From contig JBNMLH010000003.1 of NCBI GenBank assembly GCA_050875145.1, positions 181,539 to 245,538 of the forward strand: a stretch of 64,000 nt of DNA, given 5' to 3'. Both the position numbers and the translations under genes were made by a program. The notes under the pieces were generated by a model. The model had not been told where the DNA came from. It saw only the letters and a list, made by a program, of their open reading frames with translations, and did no database searches. Source of the DNA: CAG-411 sp050875145 (lineage in GTDB: Bacteria > Bacillota > Clostridia > Lachnospirales > Lachnospiraceae). Shown here in pieces: positions 25,915 through 33,975 of this stretch. How positions within the stretch are numbered: position 1 is the first letter of the stretch; every line of letters starts with the position of its first letter.

Positions 25915-26919
25915 TTATCTTATTCTTTCTGTTAAACCAAGTTTTTTCTGGACTTTACGCAATGTTTTCATAGACACATACTGCGCCTTTTCATCATTAG
26001 CTTTAATCACACTTTCAATATAGCTCTTATCTGCCTCTAATTCTTTCATTCGCTCTTGTAATGGCTTTAACATAGAAACAACAGCTTCTCCTACAGCTAG
26101 TTTGAATTCACCATAACCTTTTCCATCAAACTCTTTTTGAATCTCTTCTGTTGTCTTTCCAGTTGTAGCACCATAAATATCCATAAGATTGCAAATTCCC
26201 GGTTTATCTTCTGAATAGCAAACTTCACTTCCAGAATCCGTAACTGCTCTTTTAAATTTACGGATAATCGTATCTGGATCATCTAATAAATAGATACTTG
26301 CATTTACATTTTCATCTGACTTAGACATTTTTTTAGTTGGGTCCTGAAGGCTCATAATTCTTGCACCTTCCTTACCAAGATACCCCTCTGGGATAGTAAA
26401 TACATCTCCATATATATTGTTAAATCTTGTAGCAATATCTCTTGTGATCTCTAAATGCTGCATCTGATCTGCTCCAACAGGAACTACATCTGCCTGATAT
26501 AATAAAATATCTGCTGCCATCAATACTGGATAAGTAAAAAGTCCTGCATTTATGTTATCTGCATGTTTTGCTGACTTATCCTTAAACTGTGTCATACGGC
26601 TAAGCTCTCCCATATAAGTAAAGCAATTTAACAACCATGCCAACTCAGAATGACTGGAAACATGTGACTGAAAATAGATGCAATTTTTCTCTGGATCCAA
26701 CCCTGCTGCAACATATAATGTATATAACATTCTGGCTCTTTTACGAAACTCTGCTGGATTCTGTCTAACTGTCAGTGAATGTAAATCCATTACACCATAA
26801 AAGCATTCATACTCATCTGATAATGAAATCCAGTTCTTCAAAGCCCCAAGATAATTTCCTAATGTTAAATTACCAGTGGCCTGCATTCCACTATATAAAA
26901 TCTTCTTATCTCCTATCAT
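25915..26919 (-). CDS. trpS: Tryptophanyl-tRNA synthetase
   Basis: A 334-residue class I synthetase with a HIGH-like TGNLTLGNYLG, the GADQMQHLEITRDIATRFN segment of the tryptophan/AMP site, and KMSKS. Length matches bacterial TrpRS. Strong ribosome site AAGGAGG. The upstream region (26920-27062) shows no T-box element. Convergent with aroC. Confidence 0.97.
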   Translation of the reverse strand: MIGDKKILYSGMQATGNLTLGNYLGALKNWISLSDEYECFYGVMDLHSLTVRQNPAEFRKRARMLYTLYVAAGLDPEKNCIYFQSHVSSHSELAWLLNCFTYMGELSRMTQFKDKSAKHADNINAGLFTYPVLMAADILLYQADVVPVGADQMQHLEITRDIATRFNNIYGDVFTIPEGYLGKEGARIMSLQDPTKKMSKSDENVNASIYLLDDPDTIIRKFKRAVTDSGSEVCYSEDKPGICNLMDIYGATTGKTTEEIQKEFDGKGYGEFKLAVGEAVVSMLKPLQERMKELEADKSYIESVIKANDEKAQYVSMKTLRKVQKKLGLTERIR

Positions 26920-27062
26920 TGATAAGCCTCCTTGTATTCACTTTTTTTCAATTATGCTACATTTTACATACCTTTAAGTGTAACACATCTATATGAGATT
27001 CGTCAAATTCTCTTTTTATCTTACTATTAACTTCTGAACATAACGTTTCTGACCCTTTTAGA

Positions 27063-28916
27063 TTAATAGGCACACAAATCCCAACTTCGAAGAATTGAAA
27101 TATTACCTGCCATATCTTCTACACGTACAACAACAAATTGCTCATTACTTCCAAGCACTTTGGGATCTAGTGACAAATATGCTTCAGATGCAACAAATAC
27201 CGGATCAGTAGTCCCATAACATTTTTTGCTATACATCCCAATACCTTCTACCTGCTCCCATGCCTTTAATGCATTTGTTTCATTCCAGTCATTGATATAG
27301 GCAGGATCTGAAAAGCCCAACAACTGCCACGATACAGATTTAATTCCGGTTTCTACATCGTGTACCTGAATATTTATATAAGCTCTTGGAATAGCATTAG
27401 GATTATTATATTGAATCCCCGTAGGCATTGTTGCATATCCAAGATAATAAGTCGTAATAGGGGTTACCTCCCCTGTGCTAAAAGTAACTGCTATTGTAAC
27501 TGCTGGTGGTCTATGATCCGTATGTGTTCCTATATCGGTATGAGTCTGTCCATCTCCAGTTCCGCATGTCGAACAATTTAATGTATACGTCCTATCTTCT
27601 GCTGCAGTTGCATCTGAAATTGTCTTTTGTACACTATAATCATGATTAAGCGCTGGAGTTTTATATATCTTATTGGATGTCTCATTACATTTTTCTCTGG
27701 CACAATCTAGCTGATACGTCCCTTCAGACGTGCAAGTAGGCTTTGAAATTATAGTTTTATGAGATCCTTTCTCTTCATCATATATGTGACCAAGCATTTC
27801 AATATAATCAAATCGTTCCCCATATTCTTTTTTACAGTATGCACAATAGTGTATGCTATATCCTTCTGCTATGCAAGTTGCAGCATGTACATGGGTTTCT
27901 TGCGAAACGTGATTCTCAGGATCAAGTATGGTTCCTTGATATGTTTGTCTATCCTTTACTGCCTGTCCACACATGCTACAGGAATAATAATAATTTGCTG
28001 GCGATTGACAAGTTGGAGAAGAAGCTAAAACATCATTTTTTAATTTATGATCATGCTCAAGTACATCAGAATTTGTCCATGTATCTGTTCCTGCCTGTCC
28101 ACAATATTTACATCTAGTGTAATATGTAGTTCCATGCTGACATGTAGCTTTCTCCTTGACAACTCTACTATCTATATCTTTCTGATATACATGTTCAATA
28201 ATTGGAATATCTTTTGTTGAAGTTTCCCCACATATTTTACATTGATATTTTATTTCCCCTTTCTCTGTGCAGGTTGCTTTTTTTACAATAACCCCCTCAT
28301 TCCATAAATGCTCACATTCATAATTAGAATCTGGTATTATTATAGATGGTGTGCTTGTGACTGCTGGTACTTTTGTTTCCGGTATTTTGGTAACTTCAGG
28401 TATTTCCGTTTCCTGCACATTTGTTTCTTTCACTTTAACTATACGAATTGTTTTATTTCCAGCTTTATCTTTCGCTTCTATCTTATAACTCCCCACTGTA
28501 GATATTGTAAATTTACTCTTCACTTTTTTCCCATTTAATAAAACCTGACTTAATTTTCTATCATCTTTTACCGTAACAGTAATTTTATTTCCAGAGGTCA
28601 CACATTTAATCTGTGGTTTTGTCCCATCTACATAAAAAATAGTAGTTTTCTTTTGCCCTTTTTTATTTACAGTCTTTACTACATATTTTCCTTCATATTT
28701 TAATTTGAATTTAAAACTTTTAACTCCATTTCTAATACTCTTATAAGAACCATTAACGGTAAGTTTTGTAAATCCATACTTGTCCTTCATAATATAATTT
28801 GTATTTAATTTAACATACTTCAAGGTACTAGCCTGTATGTTACCATCATAACTATATAAAACTCCAGACATTAGCATAATAATCACACATATAAAAGCTC
28901 TCACTTTTCTTTTCAT
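27063..28916 (-). CDS. Secreted protein with six Cys/His-rich repeats
   Basis: A 617-residue exported protein: signal sequence (residues 1-30, MKRKVRAFICVIIMLMSGVLY), bacterial Ig-like region (about 35-165; DDRKLSQVLLNGKKVKSK), a short Thr/Pro spacer (EVTKIPETKVPAVTSTP), then six repeats (about 200-480) of the pattern ATC..xG....C..CG with intervening H residues, and a C-terminal beta-rich domain (about 500-617). The CxxC pairs resemble zinc knuckles on an extracellular protein. Function and ligand unknown. No cell-wall sorting signal. Confidence 0.85.
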   Translation of the reverse strand: MKRKVRAFICVIIMLMSGVLYSYDGNIQASTLKYVKLNTNYIMKDKYGFTKLTVNGSYKSIRNGVKSFKFKLKYEGKYVVKTVNKKGQKKTTIFYVDGTKPQIKCVTSGNKITVTVKDDRKLSQVLLNGKKVKSKFTISTVGSYKIEAKDKAGNKTIRIVKVKETNVQETEIPEVTKIPETKVPAVTSTPSIIIPDSNYECEHLWNEGVIVKKATCTEKGEIKYQCKICGETSTKDIPIIEHVYQKDIDSRVVKEKATCQHGTTYYTRCKYCGQAGTDTWTNSDVLEHDHKLKNDVLASSPTCQSPANYYYSCSMCGQAVKDRQTYQGTILDPENHVSQETHVHAATCIAEGYSIHYCAYCKKEYGERFDYIEMLGHIYDEEKGSHKTIISKPTCTSEGTYQLDCAREKCNETSNKIYKTPALNHDYSVQKTISDATAAEDRTYTLNCSTCGTGDGQTHTDIGTHTDHRPPAVTIAVTFSTGEVTPITTYYLGYATMPTGIQYNNPNAIPRAYINIQVHDVETGIKSVSWQLLGFSDPAYINDWNETNALKAWEQVEGIGMYSKKCYGTTDPVFVASEAYLSLDPKVLGSNEQFVVVRVEDMAGNISILRSWDLCAY

Positions 28917-29034
28917 TTTTTTCTTATTTCCTTCCTTATTTTACAATTTCATATTTCTGAACTCATTACCAATCAATTATAGTTTCTATTATTTATCCTT
29001 TCTACTGTGAATTTTTCAGTCTCAATTGCAATAT

Positions 29035-29895
29035 TTATTTTACACTAAATATGTAATCACCAACTCCTAATGAATATATATTCTGGTAACCAAGCGGCTC
29101 CAACATTTTCTTAATTGTTTCAAAATTTTCTCCACTTGTTTCAATCCAAAACACAGGTTTATCTCTTTCTACTGTTTTCATCATACCTTTCATAACGCCA
29201 ACTTCAAAACCTTCTGTGTCAATCTTTACAAATCCAACTTTATCTTTTACTTCCAAAGAATCAATAGATAAAATGGGAATGGCACCATCATTTGACAATT
29301 CCAAAGTAGCACCACCTATATTATGTAAATCATAAGAGGACAAATTTGCTTTAGCCACACTTTCTCCTACTCCATAATTATACGCAGTCACCTTTTCTTC
29401 CAAATGGTTTATCTCAATGTTTCTTTCAAGAATTTTATAGGTATCTAATACCGGCTCAAATGCATAAACTTTTTTACAGTTACATTCATTACTGAAAAAC
29501 AACATATGATTACCTATATTAGACCCAATATCCAATACAACAGTATCTTTTCCTATATAGTTCTTCTTTTTCATTCTTTCTAATTCATCAAATTCATAGT
29601 AATCATCAAACATAAAAATGGAATACTGAATCGCATCACTTTCTAAATCTTCTTCTAGTTTTAGCAATGGAAGATAAAATTTAGAATGTACTTTTTTATT
29701 CTTAGGCTGATATATAAAGCCTTCTTTTTTTAATGTATTATATTCAGCTAGTGTCTCCTTTTTTCCTCTCGGATAAGTTAAAATAGCACCAACCAACTGA
29801 AAAGCTGACTTTATCAAATTTTCTCTTATTTTTACTCTTTTGGCATAAAGATATGTTTTTTTATTCACTCTCAATATTTTTTCTATTTTATTCAT
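29035..29895 (-). CDS. FkbM-family SAM-dependent methyltransferase
   Basis: About 286 residues from ATG 29895 (MNKIEKILRV). Earlier in-frame ATGs overlap the kinase gene or sit on top of the ribosome site AAAGGG. The SAM-binding motif VVLDIGSNIGNHMLFF, the acidic motif VYAFEPVLDTY and the FkbM-type FVKIDTEGFEVGVMKGM are clear. The substrate is unknown; FkbM enzymes O-methylate sugars and small molecules. It starts 20 nt after the kinase stop, so it is co-expressed with it. An N-terminal basic helical extension of about 100 residues is unusual. Confidence 0.88.
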   Translation of the reverse strand: MNKIEKILRVNKKTYLYAKRVKIRENLIKSAFQLVGAILTYPRGKKETLAEYNTLKKEGFIYQPKNKKVHSKFYLPLLKLEEDLESDAIQYSIFMFDDYYEFDELERMKKKNYIGKDTVVLDIGSNIGNHMLFFSNECNCKKVYAFEPVLDTYKILERNIEINHLEEKVTAYNYGVGESVAKANLSSYDLHNIGGATLELSNDGAIPILSIDSLEVKDKVGFVKIDTEGFEVGVMKGMMKTVERDKPVFWIETSGENFETIKKMLEPLGYQNIYSLGVGDYIFSVK

Positions 29896-29914
29896 TCTTT
29901 TGTTCATCCCTTTC

Positions 29915-31513
29915 TTACTCCATAATAATTTCCTGTTCTTTCTCCGGCTCAATATCAATTGTCTCTTGCGAATTTCCATCTTTTGTCGGTTTAGGAATTT
30001 CCGTAACTACATCTGTATTTGGCTTGGTTGTTGGATTTACTGTCGGCTCTACCGACACCTCCGTTGTTGGATTTAACGATGGTTCCACCGTGTGGTTACT
30101 AGTTGCTTTTTCTCCTGATTTCCTTGCTTTTTTTGATTTTCTTGTCGGATTTATCGTTTCTTTTGGCCTTTGAGATGCTTTTACAGTTGGCAATGGTTTC
30201 ACCGTTTCTACTAAAATCGGACTATTTGTTACTTTTATTACCGAACTATGTCCTCGCTTTCCATTCGACCCCAAAAATATCACACAAATTAGAACTGCTA
30301 CAATTCCTGCTAATCCGCCAATGACAAATCTCCATGTATTATTTTTTCTTTGTGGCACTTCTAAAATTTGAATGGTCTCATCTCCATCCAGTATTTCTGT
30401 TTCTTGTGTCGGAACATCTAACTGCGTTTTCTGTAACGCATCACCTTCGGTAGCTACGAAATCTCCTAAGGCTGGCTGTGATGTATTCTCCTCTTTACTT
30501 GCTCCTATTAAAACTACCGTTTCCGTTTCACTCTTTTGTTCTTCTTCTCCATGAAAAGCATCTTTATTTTCAGTTCTTTGCTTTTGCACCGGCTCAATTA
30601 ATACTTTATCTTCCTCTTCGCTCAAAACCCTTTCCAATTCAATTCTTAATTGTTTCGCTTCTTTATATCTTTCATCTGGATTAAAGGCACATGCTTTTAA
30701 TATAATCCCTGCTAGTTTTTCAGACGCTTTTGATGGTTTTGGCATCTTTTCTCCAGCCAATCTCTTGCTCATAGCTTTTTCCTTGTCAGAAAAACAAATC
30801 GGTAAAGGTAGCGGCGGAAAAAACGGCATGCGGTTGTCATTAAAATATCGATACAATACAATTCCCAAAGAATATATATCTACAGTTGAATCATATTCTA
30901 CACCTCTAAAAATTTCTGGTGCCATGTAATTCTGGGTTCCCTTTTGCGAAAAATGACTATCCATTTGTTCTAGCTGTTTGGCAACTCCAAAGTCACCCAA
31001 TTTATATTCCTCGTTATTAGAAACAAAAATATTTTCTGGTTTTATATCTCTATGTATAATTTTGTGTTTTTGACATAGTTCCAACGCTTTACATATGTTA
31101 ATCCCCAAATGCAATGCATCATAGTAAGTCATACCCTTCTTTTCCACATGCTCTAATAATGGTGTCAACAATTCCATTTGAATATAAATTTTCCAACCAA
31201 AACTATCTGTTTTCTCTATTACTTTATGATCTTCATAGCTAACAATATAAGAATTTCCTTTTAATTTAGCCATTAATTCAACTTCATGAACAATATCTCT
31301 CACTACACTTTGATAATATGCTGTCACATTTTGCTGGGAAAATCCTTCATGATACATAATTTCAACTTCTGATAAATTCTTTGGTAACTCAATTACTTTT
31401 AAAGCAGCTTCATAGATATGACCAAATTCTTCTCGAGTAATACGGTACACCTGTCCATATGCACCACTACCAATCATGTGATCTATCTTATAATCCCTAA
31501 AGAACTCTTCCAT
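29915..31513 (-). CDS. Transmembrane Ser/Thr protein kinase (Hanks type) with Thr/Pro-rich ectodomain
   Basis: A 532-residue protein: kinase domain at 8-295 with a glycine loop (GSGAYGQVY), Lys39, HRDIKPEN (catalytic Asp156), DFG 174-176 and APE 198-200; an acidic juxtamembrane segment; one TM helix (about 394-415); and a 115-residue extracellular tail rich in T, P, K and V (NPTTEVSVEPTVNPTTKPN). PASTA repeats, usual in Firmicute PknB/PrkC, are absent, so it is not the standard muropeptide-sensing kinase. No phosphatase gene is adjacent. Ribosome site AAAGGTGG. FkbM methyltransferase follows. Confidence 0.92.
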   Translation of the reverse strand: MEEFFRDYKIDHMIGSGAYGQVYRITREEFGHIYEAALKVIELPKNLSEVEIMYHEGFSQQNVTAYYQSVVRDIVHEVELMAKLKGNSYIVSYEDHKVIEKTDSFGWKIYIQMELLTPLLEHVEKKGMTYYDALHLGINICKALELCQKHKIIHRDIKPENIFVSNNEEYKLGDFGVAKQLEQMDSHFSQKGTQNYMAPEIFRGVEYDSTVDIYSLGIVLYRYFNDNRMPFFPPLPLPICFSDKEKAMSKRLAGEKMPKPSKASEKLAGIILKACAFNPDERYKEAKQLRIELERVLSEEEDKVLIEPVQKQRTENKDAFHGEEEQKSETETVVLIGASKEENTSQPALGDFVATEGDALQKTQLDVPTQETEILDGDETIQILEVPQRKNNTWRFVIGGLAGIVAVLICVIFLGSNGKRGHSSVIKVTNSPILVETVKPLPTVKASQRPKETINPTRKSKKARKSGEKATSNHTVEPSLNPTTEVSVEPTVNPTTKPNTDVVTEIPKPTKDGNSQETIDIEPEKEQEIIME

Positions 31514-31937
31514 ATTTTACAACCCACCTTTCACTAAAATTACCTATTTTTCTGATAGATGCTTATTTTAATTTGGAACATTACAGAATAATGAAGTCAG
31601 CCGAAAACAACTATTAAAAATTCCGACCTACCGCGATTGAAATTAAACTGAACAATTTTTTTATGTTAAGACAAGTTAGAAACCTATTGATACATTGCAA
31701 AAAGCAAACAGATATTATAGTAAACATCCATTTCTCTTTTATGTAATCACTGTTTTTTCTACAAAATACGCACTTCTTAGCTATTATATATTACATTTCT
31801 ATAAAAGTAAAGCAAATTATATTCTTTCTAAAGCATGTAATGTTTTTAGGTTACAAACTTCATTACTTTTTTTTCTTTACTACTTATATTATTCTTTTAG
31901 TAACCGTTTAAAGAGAAAATACCATCAATCCCCTTTA
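31514..31937. other. Non-coding AT-rich gap between kinase and luxS promoter
   Basis: About 420 bp of very AT-rich sequence with no credible gene. A 93-codon plus-strand open frame (31695-31976) has no ribosome site and a Phe/Tyr/Leu-heavy composition typical of AT-rich noise. Confidence 0.6.
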
Positions 31938-31966
31938 TTGTTCCTATTTTACTTTTATGCTATAAT
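31938..31966 (+). promoter_or_regulatory. Promoter of luxS
   Basis: TTGTTC (31938-31943), 17-bp spacer, TGC-TATAAT (31961-31966) with extended -10. Confidence 0.7.
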
Positions 31967-31972
31967 AATTCT

Positions 31973-32092
31973 ATGATGTCAGGAACAAAAGCTTGGAACT
32001 CAATATACTCGACACCTGCTATTCTAAGAGCAATGTCATATAATTCAAGTTAGAATAGGAATTCATAAAGTACTTTTTGCCTCTAACATCAT
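31973..32092 (+). promoter_or_regulatory. Structured 5' leader of luxS
   Basis: The predicted transcript begins with ATGATGT (31973-31979), which pairs perfectly with ACATCAT (32086-32092), next to AGG/CCT pairing. Inside, CTATTCTAA (32019-32027) pairs perfectly with TTAGAATAG (32050-32058). Together this makes a closed domain of about 120 nt roughly 80 nt before the luxS start. It matches no SAM, SAH or T-box consensus that I can recall. Confidence 0.45.
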
Positions 32093-32171
32093 TACATTCA
32101 CTTATTAAAACATACAAAAGTATATAAAAATTTGCTAATAACACAACTAAGAAAGAGAGAGAGGTTTTCAC

Positions 32172-32654
32172 ATGAAAGAAATTGCAAGTTTTACCATAAA
32201 CCATTTAAAATTACTTCCTGGAATCTATGTTTCCAGAAAAGATGCCATTGGTTCAGAAATGGTCACTACCTTTGACATTCGTATGACTCGACCAAACTTT
32301 GAGCCTGTTATGAACACTGCTGAAATGCACACCATAGAACATCTGGCAGCAACGTACCTTCGTAATCACCCAGACTATGCTTCTAAAACGATTTATTTTG
32401 GTCCTATGGGATGTAGGACCGGATTTTATCTTTTATTAGCCGGGGACTACACATCAAAAGAGATTGTTCCTCTTATAACATCTTTATTTGAATTTATACG
32501 TGATTTTGAAGGCCAAGTGCCAGGTGCCGCAGCCTTTAACTGTGGAAACTATCTGGACATGAATTTACCAATGGCTAAATATCTTGCAAAACATTTTCTG
32601 GATACCATCTTATATAACATAGATGATACACATTTAATTTATCCAGAAGCTTAA
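32172..32654 (+). CDS. luxS: S-ribosylhomocysteine lyase (AI-2 synthase)
   Basis: Cleaves S-ribosylhomocysteine to homocysteine and DPD, the precursor of autoinducer-2, closing the activated methyl cycle. A 160-residue metalloenzyme with metal ligands His53 and His57 (HTIEH) and Cys124 (FNCGNY), plus catalytic Cys81 (MGCRTGFY). Ribosome site GAGAGAGAGG. The two unknown genes downstream follow after 73 bp and may share the transcript. Confidence 0.97.
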   Translation: MKEIASFTINHLKLLPGIYVSRKDAIGSEMVTTFDIRMTRPNFEPVMNTAEMHTIEHLAATYLRNHPDYASKTIYFGPMGCRTGFYLLLAGDYTSKEIVPLITSLFEFIRDFEGQVPGAAAFNCGNYLDMNLPMAKYLAKHFLDTILYNIDDTHLIYPEA

Positions 32655-32727
32655 ACAGTTCTAAGTATCCTCCTTTTTGCATAACATTACTTATAAAAGT
32701 ATAACAAAGCAAAAAGGAGGATTTTTT

Positions 32728-33141
32728 GTGTCTGAAAAGCAAATTTCATCTTACCATCATGTTGTTGATCTAATGAATGCTGCACTTCCATTTATTAACC
32801 AGAAATCCAAGACAACCATGGAAGTATTTATCAAAGCAGGTGAATTAATGGACTCTTTCTCTGCCAGTTCATCATCAGATCTTCAAGCCTGTGATATATC
32901 TGAAACACCCACAGACTATGAAGGTCTTCTTCTTGGTCTTCAAGAAGTTAGTACCCCTAAGGAAGCTGAACTTATCAATACTCTGCTGAATTATTTTAAA
33001 GCACAAAAATTGTATCGAACTTATAGCAGCATGAAAGATATTCTTCCACCAAAGGAAAGTGGAAATTTTACAAGAAATCAACTATTTCCTATGATTGAGC
33101 ATTTTTTCGAATCATACCAAAACAACAAGGAAAGGAGCTAA
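32728..33141 (+). CDS. Conserved-looking hypothetical protein A (downstream of luxS)
   Basis: A 137-residue helical cytosolic protein. The start is GTG at 32728 (reads SEKQISSYHHVVDLMNAALP), 6 nt after AAAAAGGAGG; the in-frame ATG at 32677 lacks a ribosome site. There is no membrane segment, cysteine motif or enzyme signature. It ends PMIEHFFESYQNNKERS, with the ribosome site of the next gene inside its last codons. Together they form a two-gene unit of unknown function. Confidence 0.8.
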   Translation: MSEKQISSYHHVVDLMNAALPFINQKSKTTMEVFIKAGELMDSFSASSSSDLQACDISETPTDYEGLLLGLQEVSTPKEAELINTLLNYFKAQKLYRTYSSMKDILPPKESGNFTRNQLFPMIEHFFESYQNNKERS

Positions 33142-33146
33142 GTGCT

Positions 33147-33413
33147 ATGAGCAACCCAGATTGGACAAACAATCCCGTATGGAATCAAATAAATCCACAC
33201 AAAAAACAATTTATTACAAATTTTCTGAAACAAGCAGATCAATTAACTCCTATACAAGCCCTTCCACTTTTCATGGACCTTCAAAAACAGATGCAGGATA
33301 AAAATTTAACATTTACTAAACAAGAAATTTCTTTAATCATGGAAGCAATTAGCACACAACAATTGTCTCCACAAGAGCAGCTTGCCTATCAAACCATAAA
33401 GCAACTGCTTTAG
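33147..33413 (+). CDS. Hypothetical protein B (paired with protein A)
   Basis: An 88-residue, Gln-rich helical protein (MSNPDWTNNPVWNQINPHKK; LQKQMQDKNLTFTKQEISLIM). AAAGGAG lies 9-10 nt before ATG. It starts 5 nt after protein A ends, so the two are probably co-translated partners. The length and heptad-like hydrophobic spacing suggest a helical-bundle protein; no family recognised. Confidence 0.75.
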   Translation: MSNPDWTNNPVWNQINPHKKQFITNFLKQADQLTPIQALPLFMDLQKQMQDKNLTFTKQEISLIMEAISTQQLSPQEQLAYQTIKQLL

Positions 33414-33459
33414 TCCATGCTATTTCATAGCACATAGGTACAATACTTTTAATTATCTA

Positions 33460-33596
33460 AGAAAAGCCCCTTGCCAAAGAGCAAAGAGCTTTTCTCAGGT
33501 CAAGCAAATATTCGCAATCCGCGTTGCTACTTGCTCATATAAAAGGGCAAGAGTCCCCACCGCCTAATGGCAGTGGATTTTTCTTGCCCTTTTATA
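33460..33596. terminator. Three consecutive hairpins between convergent genes
   Basis: Hairpin 1: AGAAAAGC (33460) with GCTTTTCT (33488-33495). Hairpin 2: AGCAA...GCAA-TCCGCG-TTGC...TTGCT (33503-33535). Hairpin 3: a 12-bp outer stem AAAAGGGCAAGA / TCTTGCCCTTTT (33541-33594) with inner CCAC-GCC / GGC-GTGG, then TTTTAT. Hairpin 3 can terminate either strand. Three stacked structures are more than termination needs; a small RNA is possible. Confidence 0.55.
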
Positions 33597-33612
33597 AAAT
33601 TGCTTTAAACGT

Positions 33613-33843
33613 TTACTCATCAAATTCTACAACCACATAATACCCCTGTGCATTATGTTTAATATCTTTTACGATTCCTTCCAATACACTTAATCGATCT
33701 CCCACAGCTACACACCCAGACATAGCTACCGCAGGTTTAATAATATAATGGTAATTTGCCGGACAAGAACGCTCCACTACTTCTACCTTTTGTCCAATCT
33801 CTACTAAATTCTGACGCTCCATTTTAAATTCCATCTCTCGCAT
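33613..33843 (-). CDS. Small beta-rich hypothetical protein
   Basis: A 76-residue protein (MREMEFKMERQNLVEIGQKVEVVERSC) with alternating hydrophobic residues typical of a small beta-barrel (EGIVKDIKHNAQGYYVVVEF). Ribosome site AGAGG lies about 8 nt before ATG. Two Cys (SC, GC) might bind metal. Downstream of leuS on the same strand but separated from it by a terminator. Function unknown. Confidence 0.7.
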   Translation of the reverse strand: MREMEFKMERQNLVEIGQKVEVVERSCPANYHYIIKPAVAMSGCVAVGDRLSVLEGIVKDIKHNAQGYYVVVEFDE

Positions 33844-33906
33844 CTTTTTAACCTCTTTTCTGATAAAAACATTCTACTTTTCAATATTCTATCTTTTGAC
33901 ATAAGG

Positions 33907-33930
33907 AAAAGACCACCCTTGCGAGTGGTC
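33907..33930 (-). terminator. Terminator of leuS
   Basis: On the minus strand GACCAC / GTGGTC with flanking pairs, a GCAA-containing loop and a TTTT tail, about 45 bp after the leuS stop. Confidence 0.75.
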
Positions 33931-33975
33931 CTTTCTTTTCATACCTACAGACTGCTCGATTTCCAAACAACTGTA

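Noticed and set aside
31695..31976. 93-codon open frame in the gap before luxS
   Set aside because: AT-rich noise: Phe/Tyr/Leu-heavy, no ribosome site, and it runs through the luxS promoter.
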